Positions 1 through 7,846 of a stretch of DNA of 64,000 bases are shown one piece after another. Under the pieces are notes generated by a model that was not told the DNA's origin, made no database searches, and saw only the letters and a list, made by a program, of their open reading frames with translations. This DNA comes from Pseudomonas putida (GTDB lineage Bacteria > Pseudomonadota > Gammaproteobacteria > Pseudomonadales > Pseudomonadaceae): positions 595,066 to 659,065 of the forward strand of contig NZ_MNAH01000001.1 of the NCBI RefSeq assembly GCF_001976065.1. Direction: 5' to 3'. The translations under genes and the position numbers were made by a program. Each line of letters begins with the position of its first letter. Positions within the stretch are counted from its first letter, which is position 1.

Positions 1-177
1 ACGCTGATATCGAGCAGCGTCCTCGGCTCCATTTTCCTGGTTCTGGAAGGGCACAAAACGTGGCGCGAATCGGGATCCGAGACGGCCGAACTCGTGCTGC
101 GGGCCTTGGGCGTGCCTCTTGAGGAGGCGAAAGCGCTGGCGACCGTAGAGTTGCCGACGCTTCCTCCGATCGACTAA
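1..177 (+). CDS. TetR-type regulator, C-terminal end (partial)
   Basis: An open frame runs in from the window edge and stops at TAA 175-177, giving about 58 residues. The sequence (SSVLGSIFLVLEGHK, then AELVLRALGVPLEEA) resembles the last helices of TetR-family ligand-binding domains, where a hydrophobic dimerisation helix precedes a final 'VLRALG' helix. The DNA-binding half lies outside the window, so the family call is an inference from the tail alone. It is co-directional with the catabolic operon that starts 88 bases downstream and would be a natural regulator of it. Another all-helical protein cannot be excluded. Confidence 0.5.
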   Translation, partial: TLISSSVLGSIFLVLEGHKTWRESGSETAELVLRALGVPLEEAKALATVELPTLPPID

Positions 178-264
178 GCGCGCTAACCGTCTCTACGAAC
201 AAACCCCTGGCATTTTCAGGGGTTCGGGGATCGCTTTGCCCTGAAAAACTGGAAAACAAGAACA

Positions 265-1356
265 ATGAATAGCAAAAATGAAATCCCGCGGTTGGCAACG
301 CAACAGCCTGCCAGGCATCCGCAACCGACGGTGAAGGGCCAAGGTCTGACACACCTGATTTTTCAAAGGCCGGACTTGAATGAGGCGGCGCATTTCCTGA
401 CTGACTTCGGCCTGACCGTCAGTCATCAGAAAGCCGATACGGTCTATCTGCGCGGCACAGCGTCGGCTCCCTATTGCTACCGTGTGCACCGTGCAGAAAC
501 GGCCGGCTTTATCGGGTTCGGCCTGGCCGTCCGGTCGCTCAAGGATTTGGAAAAGCTGACGAAAATTCCTGGCGCATCCTCGGTCGAGACCTCGATACAT
601 CCTGGTGGCGGCCACTGCGTCAGACTCACCGATCCTTCCGGTTTTATCGTCGAAGCAATTTTCGATCAGACGCCGAGTAATCCCCTAGAACACCGGGCAC
701 CGCTTCCCTGGAATCTGGCGCAAGAGCAACCGCGAATCAACACCACGCAGCGCCCACCGATAGCACCGCCTGAAGTGATCAAACTGGGGCACATCGTCAT
801 TGAAGTGGCCGACTATCAGTCGACCTGTGCCTGGTACACCCAGCATTTCGGTTTCATTCCCAGCGATATACAGGTACTCCCCGATGGCACCCCCATCGTC
901 GCCTTCATGCGCCTGGATCTCGGTGATAGACCGGCAGACCACCATACGCTCGCAATCGCGCAGGGCTTCATGGCGACCTACAGCCACAGCGCCTATGAGG
1001 TCGTCGATGCCGACGCGGTGGGAATGGGGCAGCGGGTCCTGCGCGAGCGGGGTTGGGAACATTCGTGGGGAATCGGCCGGCACATCCTGGGTAGTCAGAT
1101 CTTCGACTACTGGCAAGACCCTTGGGGCGATAAGCACGAGCATTACTGCGACGGGGATATTTTTACCGCCATGCAGCCTACGGGCATCCATCCCGTGAGC
1201 CCTGAAGCCATGGCGCAGTGGGGGCAGCGCATGCCCAAGAGTTTTACCAAACCCAAGATGAGCTTCGGCAATGTGCGAGCGCTGATCCGCAACCTGCGAC
1301 GCAGCCCGGACCTGACCATTCGCAAGTTGATCACGCTGATGCGGATTTTCGGGTAG
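265..1356 (+). CDS. VOC-family extradiol ring-cleavage dioxygenase-like protein
   Basis: A 363-residue protein with two vicinal-oxygen-chelate modules (about 27-135 and 173-300), the layout of type I extradiol dioxygenases such as BphC. The three expected Fe(II) ligands are visible in the second module: His176 (LGHIVIEV), His241 (YSHSAYEV) and Glu292 (DKHEHYCDGD). In that family the enzyme opens a catecholic ring next to the hydroxyl pair. A C-terminal extension of about 60 residues is rich in basic residues. It is first in an operon with an FAH-family hydrolase 10 bases downstream, an acyl-CoA ligase and a FadL porin, which fits aromatic or terpenoid breakdown. The substrate cannot be told. 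Non-dioxygenase VOC members are possible, but the ligand set argues for catalysis. Confidence 0.75.
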   Translation: MNSKNEIPRLATQQPARHPQPTVKGQGLTHLIFQRPDLNEAAHFLTDFGLTVSHQKADTVYLRGTASAPYCYRVHRAETAGFIGFGLAVRSLKDLEKLTKIPGASSVETSIHPGGGHCVRLTDPSGFIVEAIFDQTPSNPLEHRAPLPWNLAQEQPRINTTQRPPIAPPEVIKLGHIVIEVADYQSTCAWYTQHFGFIPSDIQVLPDGTPIVAFMRLDLGDRPADHHTLAIAQGFMATYSHSAYEVVDADAVGMGQRVLRERGWEHSWGIGRHILGSQIFDYWQDPWGDKHEHYCDGDIFTAMQPTGIHPVSPEAMAQWGQRMPKSFTKPKMSFGNVRALIRNLRRSPDLTIRKLITLMRIFG

Positions 1357-1366
1357 AGCGGCCGCC

Positions 1367-2488
1367 ATGTCGGGTAACGCTACAGGGTATGGCCGGCGTG
1401 ACGTGCTCAAAGTCGGCGCCTTGATCGCCGGCGGCTCGTTGATCTACAGCGTCTCCAGTCCACCCACAGAACAACACCACAGTTCTCGCGCCATCGAGCG
1501 CGGGACAAACGCTGCTCCAGGAGTACCTTCAATGTCTGCTGTACACGTAGTCCGCTTTGAGTTTGAGAACGGTATCCACTGGGGCGTGCTACGCCAAGAC
1601 CGTATCACCGTTGTCCCAGGCACCTTTGAGACCACGGGCGACTTTATCCGCCAGAACACTGTTGCGGACCTCGCTCAACTGAATGGTACTCAGTTGGAGG
1701 CGCACAAAGTGAAACTGTTGTCGCCGGTGACCCGCAATCAACAGTTCGTTTGCCAAGGGGCCAACTACCGACAGCACATGATCGAGTCGGGCATGGACCC
1801 GGATGCAAAGAAATACAACATGATCTTCACCAAGGCGACCAGTTGCCTGGTGGCCGCAGACAGCGTCCTGATCAAGCCGAGCAGCGTCCGTTTCCTTGAT
1901 TATGAAATCGAACTCGGGCTGGTGATGAAGCGCGTCATCAGCAGCGCAGTGACCGTCACTGACGCCAACCTGCACGAGTTCATCGCCGGCGTGGTCATTG
2001 TCAATGACTACTCGGCACGAGACATTCAGATCCCGCAGATGCAGTTCTACAAGGGCAAGAGTTTCCGCACCTTTGGCCCGGTCGGCCCGTACCTTTGCCT
2101 GCTGGATGCCCAGGACATGCATTACCTCAAAGCATTGCAGTTGCGCCTGACGGTTAACGGCGAAGTCCGCCAAAGCGACAGCACGGCCAACCTGGTGTAT
2201 GGCCCGGCTGAAACCCTGACCGAACTCTCCTCCGTGCAAAATCTCGAACCCGGCGACCTGATCGCCACCGGCACCCCGGCGGGATGCGCGCTGACCATCC
2301 CTTCGCCCGCCAAACAGCGCATTGCAGCCCTGATGCCGGAAGCCACCAAGTGGAAGCTTTTCCTCAAGGCGCAGGAAGGGCGGACGCAGTATCTCAAGGC
2401 AGGAGACGTCGTCGAAGCGCGCATTCGCAGTGCCGATGGGGTGATTGACCTGGGTGTGCAACGCAACCGAGTGGTAGAGGAAGCCTGA
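1367..2488 (+). CDS. Fumarylacetoacetate hydrolase-family protein with possible Tat-type N-terminus
   Basis: The FAH fold covers about residues 57-371. Metal-site motifs are DYEIELG (Glu180, Glu182), VNDYSARD (Asp214) and KSFRTFGPVGP (Lys231). The family hydrolyses or decarboxylates beta-keto acids and ring-fission products, which suits the upstream dioxygenase. Two starts compete. ATG 1367 adds 55 residues beginning MSGNATGYGRRDVLKVGAL, a twin-arginine motif followed by a hydrophobic stretch, but has a weak ribosome site and lies 10 bases after the preceding stop. ATG 1532 has a good site (CCAGGAG) and gives a normal cytoplasmic enzyme of 318 residues. The long frame is given because the Tat-like motif is unlikely by chance. 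The ligase gene follows 2 bases after the stop. Confidence 0.8.
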   Translation: MSGNATGYGRRDVLKVGALIAGGSLIYSVSSPPTEQHHSSRAIERGTNAAPGVPSMSAVHVVRFEFENGIHWGVLRQDRITVVPGTFETTGDFIRQNTVADLAQLNGTQLEAHKVKLLSPVTRNQQFVCQGANYRQHMIESGMDPDAKKYNMIFTKATSCLVAADSVLIKPSSVRFLDYEIELGLVMKRVISSAVTVTDANLHEFIAGVVIVNDYSARDIQIPQMQFYKGKSFRTFGPVGPYLCLLDAQDMHYLKALQLRLTVNGEVRQSDSTANLVYGPAETLTELSSVQNLEPGDLIATGTPAGCALTIPSPAKQRIAALMPEATKWKLFLKAQEGRTQYLKAGDVVEARIRSADGVIDLGVQRNRVVEEA

Positions 2489-2490
2489 CA

Positions 2491-4392
2491 ATGATGGTGC
2501 GATCTCTGAGCGACATTGAACGTATCGAGCAGGTTCCGTTGTCGGAGCGTGGCTTGGCTTCCAGCACCTATGAAGCACTGGTGCGTACCGCCGGGCTTTC
2601 TCCCAATGCGCCTGCACTGAGTTTCTTCGCCGACGCTGCCAGCTTCAGGAACACCCACCATTGGAGCTATACCGAACTCGTCGAAGACATCACTCGCGCG
2701 GCCAATGCCTTCCACGACTTGGGCATTACTCCGGGTGAAGTGCTGGCCTTCATCCTGCCCAACCTGCCGGAAACCCACTTCACCATCTGGGGCGGTGAAG
2801 CGGCGGGTGTCGTCATGGCGATCAATCCGCTGCAAGAAGCCAAACAGATAGCGGCCTTGCTACGGGCCGCCAAGGCCAGCGTAGTGGTAACGCTCGCCCC
2901 GACACCGGGCAGCGACCTATGGCCCAAGTTGGCCTCGCAGCTGGATCAACTTCCCGAGATCAAGCACGTCGTTTGGGTGGGTATGGGCCCCTATGTTGAT
3001 GAAGTTCAGCGTGAATCCCTCGCATCCCTGGCTGAGAAAGAACATGAGTTGCACCGTGGGGCCACGATTCACGAACTACGTACGTTGATGGATGCTCAGC
3101 CCGGCTCGCACCTGAAAAGCGACCGGCAATTTCGTCCTGAGGATCGTTCCTCTTACTTCTGCACCGGCGGTACCACCGGGTTGCCCAAGATTGCGATGCG
3201 TAGCCACGGGGCGGAGGTCTTCAACGCATGGGCGATGGCCACGCACATGCAACCCCGTGGGAGTGGCCAGGTCATTTTTTGTGGGTTGCCGCTGTTCCAT
3301 GTCAATGCTCAGTTGGTGACCGGCCTGATGCCCTGGACCCAGGGTGATCATGTCATCCTCGGCACTCCGCAGGGTTACCGCGGTGAGGGGGTACTCCCAC
3401 GCTTCTGGGAGATGGTCGAGCACTTCGGCATCAACTTCTTTTCCGGCGTCCCAACCGTTTATTCCGCACTGTTGCAAAACGAACTGGAAGGCCGTGACCT
3501 GTCCAGCCTTCGCTATGCCATGTGTGGTGCCGCGCCGATGCCGGTGGAGCTATTCCGGGCGTTTGAAGGCCGGACCGGGGTGAAAATCCTCGAAGGCTAT
3601 GGACTCACGGAAGGCGCATGCGTCTCCTCGGTCAATCCACCCCATGGCGAGCGTTACATCGGCTCCATCGGTATACGGATTGCCTACCAGGACATGCGTG
3701 CAGTCATGCTCGATGACACTGGAGCGTATCTGCGCGACGCCGACACCGACGAAATTGGCCTGATCACCATCACGGGTCCGAACCTGTTCGAGGGCTACGT
3801 TGAAGAAAGCCATAACCGCGGTCTGTGGATCGAGATCAATGGTCAGCGTTGGCTGAATACGGGCGATCTGGGGCGCCAGGATGAAAATGGCTACTTCTGG
3901 CTGACCGGGCGCAAAAAGGAACTGATCATCCGCGGTGGCCACAATATCGATCCCAAGCAAATCGAGGAGGCTCTGCAAGCCCATCCCGCCGTGGCATTGG
4001 CAGCAGCCATCGGCAGCCCGGACGTCTATTCGGGTGAAGTGCCAATCGCGTACGTGCAACTGCGACCAGACCACAACTGCACCGTCGAAGAACTTGGGCA
4101 GTTTGCCCAGCGACACATCAGTGAGCGGGCGGCCATTCCCAAGCGGATCGAAATCCTCGAAGCACTGCCGTTGACGGCGGTTGGCAAGATCTTCAAGCCC
4201 GCCTTGCAGCAACGCGAGGTCGCCCGAGTCGTTCAGCAGGAAGTGGGGCGCATGTGCCTGAAGGACATTGCCATTGAGGTGATTCAGCATGAGCAACGTG
4301 GGTTAGTCGCACGTATCCGGGCCGGGAGAGAACAAGAGTCTCTGGCCCTCCTTCTTGGTCGCTACAGCTTTCAAGTGGAGTGGCTCGAATGA
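2491..4392 (+). CDS. Acyl-CoA synthetase (AMP-forming)
   Basis: A 633-residue ANL-superfamily ligase activating a carboxylate to its CoA thioester through an acyl-adenylate. The P-loop is CTGGTTGLPK (224-233), the A5 motif EGYGLTEG (368-375), the ATP/hinge region WLNTGDLGRQDENGYFWLTGRKKE, and the C-terminal catalytic lysine lies in LTAVGKIFK. It is somewhat longer than typical FadD proteins, with extra residues at both ends. The start (ATG 2491, a second ATG follows) is preceded by GAGGAAG, and the gene begins 2 bases after the FAH-family gene, so the two are co-translated. It probably activates an acid released by the upstream enzymes. Substrate chain or ring type cannot be told. Confidence 0.9.
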   Translation: MMVRSLSDIERIEQVPLSERGLASSTYEALVRTAGLSPNAPALSFFADAASFRNTHHWSYTELVEDITRAANAFHDLGITPGEVLAFILPNLPETHFTIWGGEAAGVVMAINPLQEAKQIAALLRAAKASVVVTLAPTPGSDLWPKLASQLDQLPEIKHVVWVGMGPYVDEVQRESLASLAEKEHELHRGATIHELRTLMDAQPGSHLKSDRQFRPEDRSSYFCTGGTTGLPKIAMRSHGAEVFNAWAMATHMQPRGSGQVIFCGLPLFHVNAQLVTGLMPWTQGDHVILGTPQGYRGEGVLPRFWEMVEHFGINFFSGVPTVYSALLQNELEGRDLSSLRYAMCGAAPMPVELFRAFEGRTGVKILEGYGLTEGACVSSVNPPHGERYIGSIGIRIAYQDMRAVMLDDTGAYLRDADTDEIGLITITGPNLFEGYVEESHNRGLWIEINGQRWLNTGDLGRQDENGYFWLTGRKKELIIRGGHNIDPKQIEEALQAHPAVALAAAIGSPDVYSGEVPIAYVQLRPDHNCTVEELGQFAQRHISERAAIPKRIEILEALPLTAVGKIFKPALQQREVARVVQQEVGRMCLKDIAIEVIQHEQRGLVARIRAGREQESLALLLGRYSFQVEWLE

Positions 4393-4418
4393 TCCTCACC
4401 TCATAAGTTCCGAACCTC

Positions 4419-4447
4419 GGCCCTGGTAGTCGTCAGCCAGGGCCTTT
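4419..4447 (+). terminator. Hairpin after the ligase gene
   Basis: A perfect 8-bp stem (GGCCCTGG / CCAGGGCC) with a 10-base loop is followed by TTTC, 26 bases after the ligase stop. It could be an intrinsic or partial terminator that lowers expression of the porin gene relative to the enzymes. Confidence 0.55.
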
Positions 4448-4542
4448 CACAACTTCGATGAGCACCAACCGGCACTTCCCAGTGCACCGGAGGGCGAAGC
4501 TTTGCCTGCGCACCAATCAATAACAACAATACGAGGTGGGAA

Positions 4543-5862
4543 ATGAAACTGAGCAACCGTGCAACCCCGTGTCTCTCAACCGTGCGAGAAGTGTCTTCCT
4601 GGATCAAATTCGCAAGTGCCGCGGCCATACTCAGCGCCTCCACAGGTGCGGCGGCCAATGGCATTGCCTTGAACGAACAAAGTGCCAGCAGCGCGGGAAC
4701 GGCTTATGCGGGAAGATCGTCTTCCGCACTGGATGCCAGCACCATCTTTGGCAACCCTGCGGGCTTGACCAAATTGAAGCGCAGTGAAATTTCCGGCGGG
4801 GCCGCGGTCGTCTCGGTGAGTGACGACATCAGTGATGCGCAGAGCAGTGCTGCAGGCACGAACAAAGGAGACTCGGTACCGTTGGGGGTGGTGCCTTTCG
4901 CCTATATGTCGACCCCGCTAGACGATCGTTTTTCGATTGGCCTGGGCCTGTATGCTCCGAGTGGTCTGATCAATGATTACGAGAGCACTTTCCAAGGCCG
5001 CTACCATGGCTCCTATAGTACGACCAAGGAGATCACCCTTCAGCCCACCATTGCCTGGCGGATCAATGATTACGTGTCCATTGGTGGCGGGCCGACCATC
5101 AACCGTTTCAATGCGAAGCTTCAGAATTACCTGGCCACCGGCGCCCTGAATAACGGACAGGACACACTGGTCACCATCAAAGGCGATGACACGGCGCTTG
5201 GTTACAACATCGGGGTGTTGTTTGACCTGAGTGATGCGACCCGTTGGGGGATTAACTATCACTCGAAGGTGGATTATGAGCTCAAAGGGCATACCGAGGT
5301 GTCTGGCTCCCCGAGCGCTATTCCGCTGGACGGAAAGTATGACAACAAGATAGAACTCACAATGCCCGAATCCGTGGACACGTCCATCACCCATCATTTC
5401 AACAGTCGCTGGACCGGCTACCTGGGGACCACCTGGAAACGGTGGAGCCGGATCCAGAAGGTCGAGGCAGTCAACAGCGGTCTTTCCCCCGTGGGCCAGG
5501 CCGCTGGCATGGGACATGTAATTGAAGAAATGAACTGGCGCGACACCTGGAGCACCGCCGTTGGCGCCTCCTATCAATTGAACCAGCAATGGCTGCTGCG
5601 CGCAGGCTACGCCTATGATCCGTCGCCCATCAGGAATGCCGATCGCAGCGTGCGCATCCCGGTGGGGAATCGCCAAGCCGTGACCTTGGGCGGTGCTTAT
5701 TCGCCGAATTCCGATCTGACGATCGACTTTGCGTATGGTTATCTCTGGGACTCCAAAGTCTCGGTGAAACAGTCGAATGACTCCGGCCTTCAACCTGCAT
5801 ACAGCGCCAGTTACGACAACAGTGCGAATGGAGTTTCGATTCAGGCGACCTATCGGTACTAG
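4543..5862 (+). CDS. OmpP1/FadL-family outer-membrane transporter
   Basis: A 439-residue beta-barrel protein for uptake of hydrophobic substrates across the outer membrane. A signal peptide ends near residue 39 (STGAAA), and the mature protein begins NGIALNEQSASSAG, then STIFGNPAGL, the N-terminal hatch and NPA motif of FadL proteins. It ends in alternating aromatic residues with a terminal YRY, as barrel proteins do. A good ribosome site (GAGGTGGG) precedes ATG 4543. Relatives such as TodX and XylN serve aromatic-hydrocarbon degradation, which agrees with the dioxygenase, hydrolase and ligase upstream. It is the last gene of the operon. Confidence 0.9.
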   Translation: MKLSNRATPCLSTVREVSSWIKFASAAAILSASTGAAANGIALNEQSASSAGTAYAGRSSSALDASTIFGNPAGLTKLKRSEISGGAAVVSVSDDISDAQSSAAGTNKGDSVPLGVVPFAYMSTPLDDRFSIGLGLYAPSGLINDYESTFQGRYHGSYSTTKEITLQPTIAWRINDYVSIGGGPTINRFNAKLQNYLATGALNNGQDTLVTIKGDDTALGYNIGVLFDLSDATRWGINYHSKVDYELKGHTEVSGSPSAIPLDGKYDNKIELTMPESVDTSITHHFNSRWTGYLGTTWKRWSRIQKVEAVNSGLSPVGQAAGMGHVIEEMNWRDTWSTAVGASYQLNQQWLLRAGYAYDPSPIRNADRSVRIPVGNRQAVTLGGAYSPNSDLTIDFAYGYLWDSKVSVKQSNDSGLQPAYSASYDNSANGVSIQATYRY

Positions 5863-5911
5863 TCGATCTGCCGCAAAGCATTTGCACTACGAATGGATTG
5901 AGAAGTTTTTC

Positions 5912-5945
5912 AGCGCCCATGATTGAACCTGTTCTGGGCGCTCTT
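5912..5945 (+). terminator. Probable operon terminator
   Basis: A perfect 8-bp stem AGCGCCCA / TGGGCGCT with a 15-base loop is followed by CTTTA, 50 bases after the porin stop. The T-tract is short. The rest of 5946-6228 shows no convincing gene. Confidence 0.5.
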
Positions 5946-6228
5946 TACAGCGGGCGGACGCTACGCGTTCCACGGCGTTAGTAGCCATGCCTAATCGAGG
6001 TGCTTTACCAAGCGCTTTGCTGTCGGTGCACTCTCCACAAGAGGGGCTCTGCTTTATATCTGCGCCTGTCTGAAGGTCGTCGCTATCCGTGGTGAATTGG
6101 AAGACCCCGAAGTCGCAGCTCCGCGAGTTCGGGACGGCGCCACCGAATTATGCCAATCAAAGTCCGGAGGTGTTGTGTTGCTTTGTCGCTTCGATCTACT
6201 TAAGTGAACGGCTGCCTTTGGCCGGATA

Positions 6229-6253
6229 GCGACGGTCTGGCTCAGACCGTCGC
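6229..6253. other. Perfect hairpin downstream of the integrase
   Basis: GCGACGGTCTG and CAGACCGTCGC form an 11-bp perfect stem with a 3-base loop, starting 8 bases after the recombinase stop on the minus strand. No T-tract follows on that strand, so it could be an RNA-stabilising end, a factor-assisted terminator or a recombination-site arm. Confidence 0.5.
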
Positions 6254-6261
6254 AGTATTGG

Positions 6262-6882
6262 TTAAACCTCCGTCTGCTCTGCCATTTCCAAAGCATCATC
6301 GACCTCGATGCCCAAGTACCTGACAGTGCTTTCGAGTTTCGTATGACCAAGCAGGAGTTGGACAGCTCTCAGATTCTTCGTCCTGCGATAGATCAACGAT
6401 GCCTTGGTTCGCCGTAGCATGTGAGTACCGTACATCGTTGGGTCAAGGCCAATGGCCGTCACCCACGCTTTGACTATTCGAGCGTACTGTCTGGTGGAAA
6501 GATGGTCTGAGTCGTGCAATCGGCTCGGAAACAAAAAGTCCTCGCTTCGCAGACGCGCCCGATGCATCCAAGCTTCCAATAGCGTTCGGGTTTGCTCAGT
6601 GATTTCAAATTGCACTGGGTGCTGTGTTTTCTGCTGCATCACGATGGCCCGTGACGACACATGCTCCCCATGGGCGATGTCTCGGACTCGCAGGTTGGTT
6701 AAGTCACAGGCACGCAGTTTGCTGTCGATGGCCAAGTTGAAAAGAGCCAAATCACGTGTCTTCTCTGCGAGCTGGAGTCTGATCCGGATGGCCCAGATAT
6801 CTCTGACTCGGAGCGGGGCTTTCTGCCCGACAAGCTTTCCCCTGTTCCAAGGCTGATGGCGGGATCTAGTAGCGGTATTCAT
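6262..6882 (-). CDS. Tyrosine recombinase/integrase, short form
   Basis: A 206-residue site-specific recombinase that is essentially only the catalytic domain. All expected residues are present: Arg57 (KLRACDL), Lys85, His154 and Arg157 (HMLRRTK), His180 (LLLGHTK) and nucleophile Tyr189 (TVRYLG). It lacks the usual arm-binding and core-binding N-terminus, like the FimB/FimE size class. It stands alone between the catabolic operon and a secreted-protein gene, with no excisionase or obvious attachment site. It could act on an invertible segment, a small island or be a leftover. Translation is probably limited by a hairpin over the ribosome site (see 6888-6909). Confidence 0.9.
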   Translation of the reverse strand: MNTATRSRHQPWNRGKLVGQKAPLRVRDIWAIRIRLQLAEKTRDLALFNLAIDSKLRACDLTNLRVRDIAHGEHVSSRAIVMQQKTQHPVQFEITEQTRTLLEAWMHRARLRSEDFLFPSRLHDSDHLSTRQYARIVKAWVTAIGLDPTMYGTHMLRRTKASLIYRRTKNLRAVQLLLGHTKLESTVRYLGIEVDDALEMAEQTEV

Positions 6883-6887
6883 GGCGT

Positions 6888-6909
6888 GTCCTCCATATTG
6901 ATGGAGGAC
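6888..6909 (-). promoter_or_regulatory. Hairpin sequestering the integrase ribosome binding site
   Basis: On the minus strand GTCCTCCAT and ATGGAGGAC form a perfect 9-bp stem with a 4-base CAAT loop. The right arm holds the GGAGG Shine-Dalgarno, 6 bases before the ATG at 6882. The mRNA would fold with the ribosome site buried. Confidence 0.65.
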
Positions 6910-6924
6910 AAGGGTGGATCATTC

Positions 6925-6995
6925 AGAACGAGCGGTGGTCGCAGTTCGACCCATAGCTGACGGTGACGAAAGGCAGATATTGGCTGAGTGGTCAG
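6925..6995. repeat. Partial copy of the dispersed intergenic repeat
   Basis: Contains the tail half of the repeat family (TCGACCCATAGCTGACGGT) next to the divergent sequence GGCAGATATTGGCTGAG. No gene is seen between the integrase start and the DUF6130-like gene. Confidence 0.35.
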
Positions 6996-7108
6996 TCAGA
7001 TATGTTTTCGAAAACAGGGTCGACTCACACCAGCGCAGTCAGCTATGAAGACAGTTATGGTTTTACTGCGTGATCATCGTCAAGGTGGGGAGCGTCCGCT
7101 GGTTTCTT

Positions 7109-7567
7109 CTACGGAACCATAAAACTCACTGTCGTACTGGCGAGGATTTTGTGGGTCGGGTCGGCCACTTCAAGAAGAATCTTGTGAGTTCCAGGCGCTA
7201 ATCCAACCAGGATAATGGGGTCTTCGCTGGTGTGCGCCCATGTTCCTTTCCAGTCATCGACGGTCACGTGGAGGTGACCGAGACGTGGTGATACATCAGC
7301 AGCCGCTTTGCCAAATACTGGCATGATCCTGGCGTGTTCCATTCGATACTGGATAATGACAACACCGCGGGCAAGCGGCTCGGCAAGCGGCGGATATGCA
7401 ATGAGTTTTGGCGCAGTCTCTGATTCCAGTGGAAGTATTGCCGCTGGGGTATCGGTGTCTGCTACCGCTAGTCCACACACGGCTGTGCAAAAAAAGACAC
7501 CTAAAGAGATAACCAATAGATTTCTGGGAGCCAGGGACATGGTGTTTTTTCTCTCGCGTGACTTCAT
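7109..7567 (-). CDS. Exported DUF6130-like protein
   Basis: A 152-residue protein with a Sec-type signal (NLLVISLGVFFCTAVCGLAVA) and a small beta-rich body. The body includes LGHLHVTVDDW and, near the end, GLAPGTHKILLEVADPTHK, which resembles proteins grouped as DUF6130 and other Ig-like periplasmic domains. The function is unknown. ATG 7540 (MSLAPRN) is an alternative start with GAGAG upstream; the longer start has little ribosome-site support. It stands alone. The next 280 bases (7568-7846) hold one dispersed repeat copy and nothing else recognisable. Confidence 0.65.
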   Translation of the reverse strand: MKSRERKNTMSLAPRNLLVISLGVFFCTAVCGLAVADTDTPAAILPLESETAPKLIAYPPLAEPLARGVVIIQYRMEHARIMPVFGKAAADVSPRLGHLHVTVDDWKGTWAHTSEDPIILVGLAPGTHKILLEVADPTHKILASTTVSFMVP

Positions 7568-7654
7568 TCAAGCCTAGACGAAACCGAGTGTTTCCCAGTG
7601 TTTATTTAGAATCGGAATCACCCATGTATTTCATTGATACCGACTGACAGCGCC

Positions 7655-7697
7655 TGGCCGGTTTCTGCCTGTCGCGCAAGGCAGCAATCGACTCGGT
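7655..7697 (+). repeat. Dispersed intergenic repeat copy
   Basis: Reads GGCCGGTTTCTGCCTGTCGC, then a stem with GGCAGCAATCGACTC. It is a diverged member of the repeat seen about ten times in the window (see 14143 and 61329 for the best copies). Confidence 0.5.
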
Positions 7698-7846
7698 CTG
7701 TTAGTCCGGCAATGTCGAACAGACCCAAGCCGCTAGATCTGATCTGATGTTTCGAATATCTGCCGTAAATTTTTTACGCTTTCTTTACGACTGCTGTTTC
7801 CGCCCTCAAAGATACTGGCCGAGACTTTCTAGAACGTCCATGCGCC

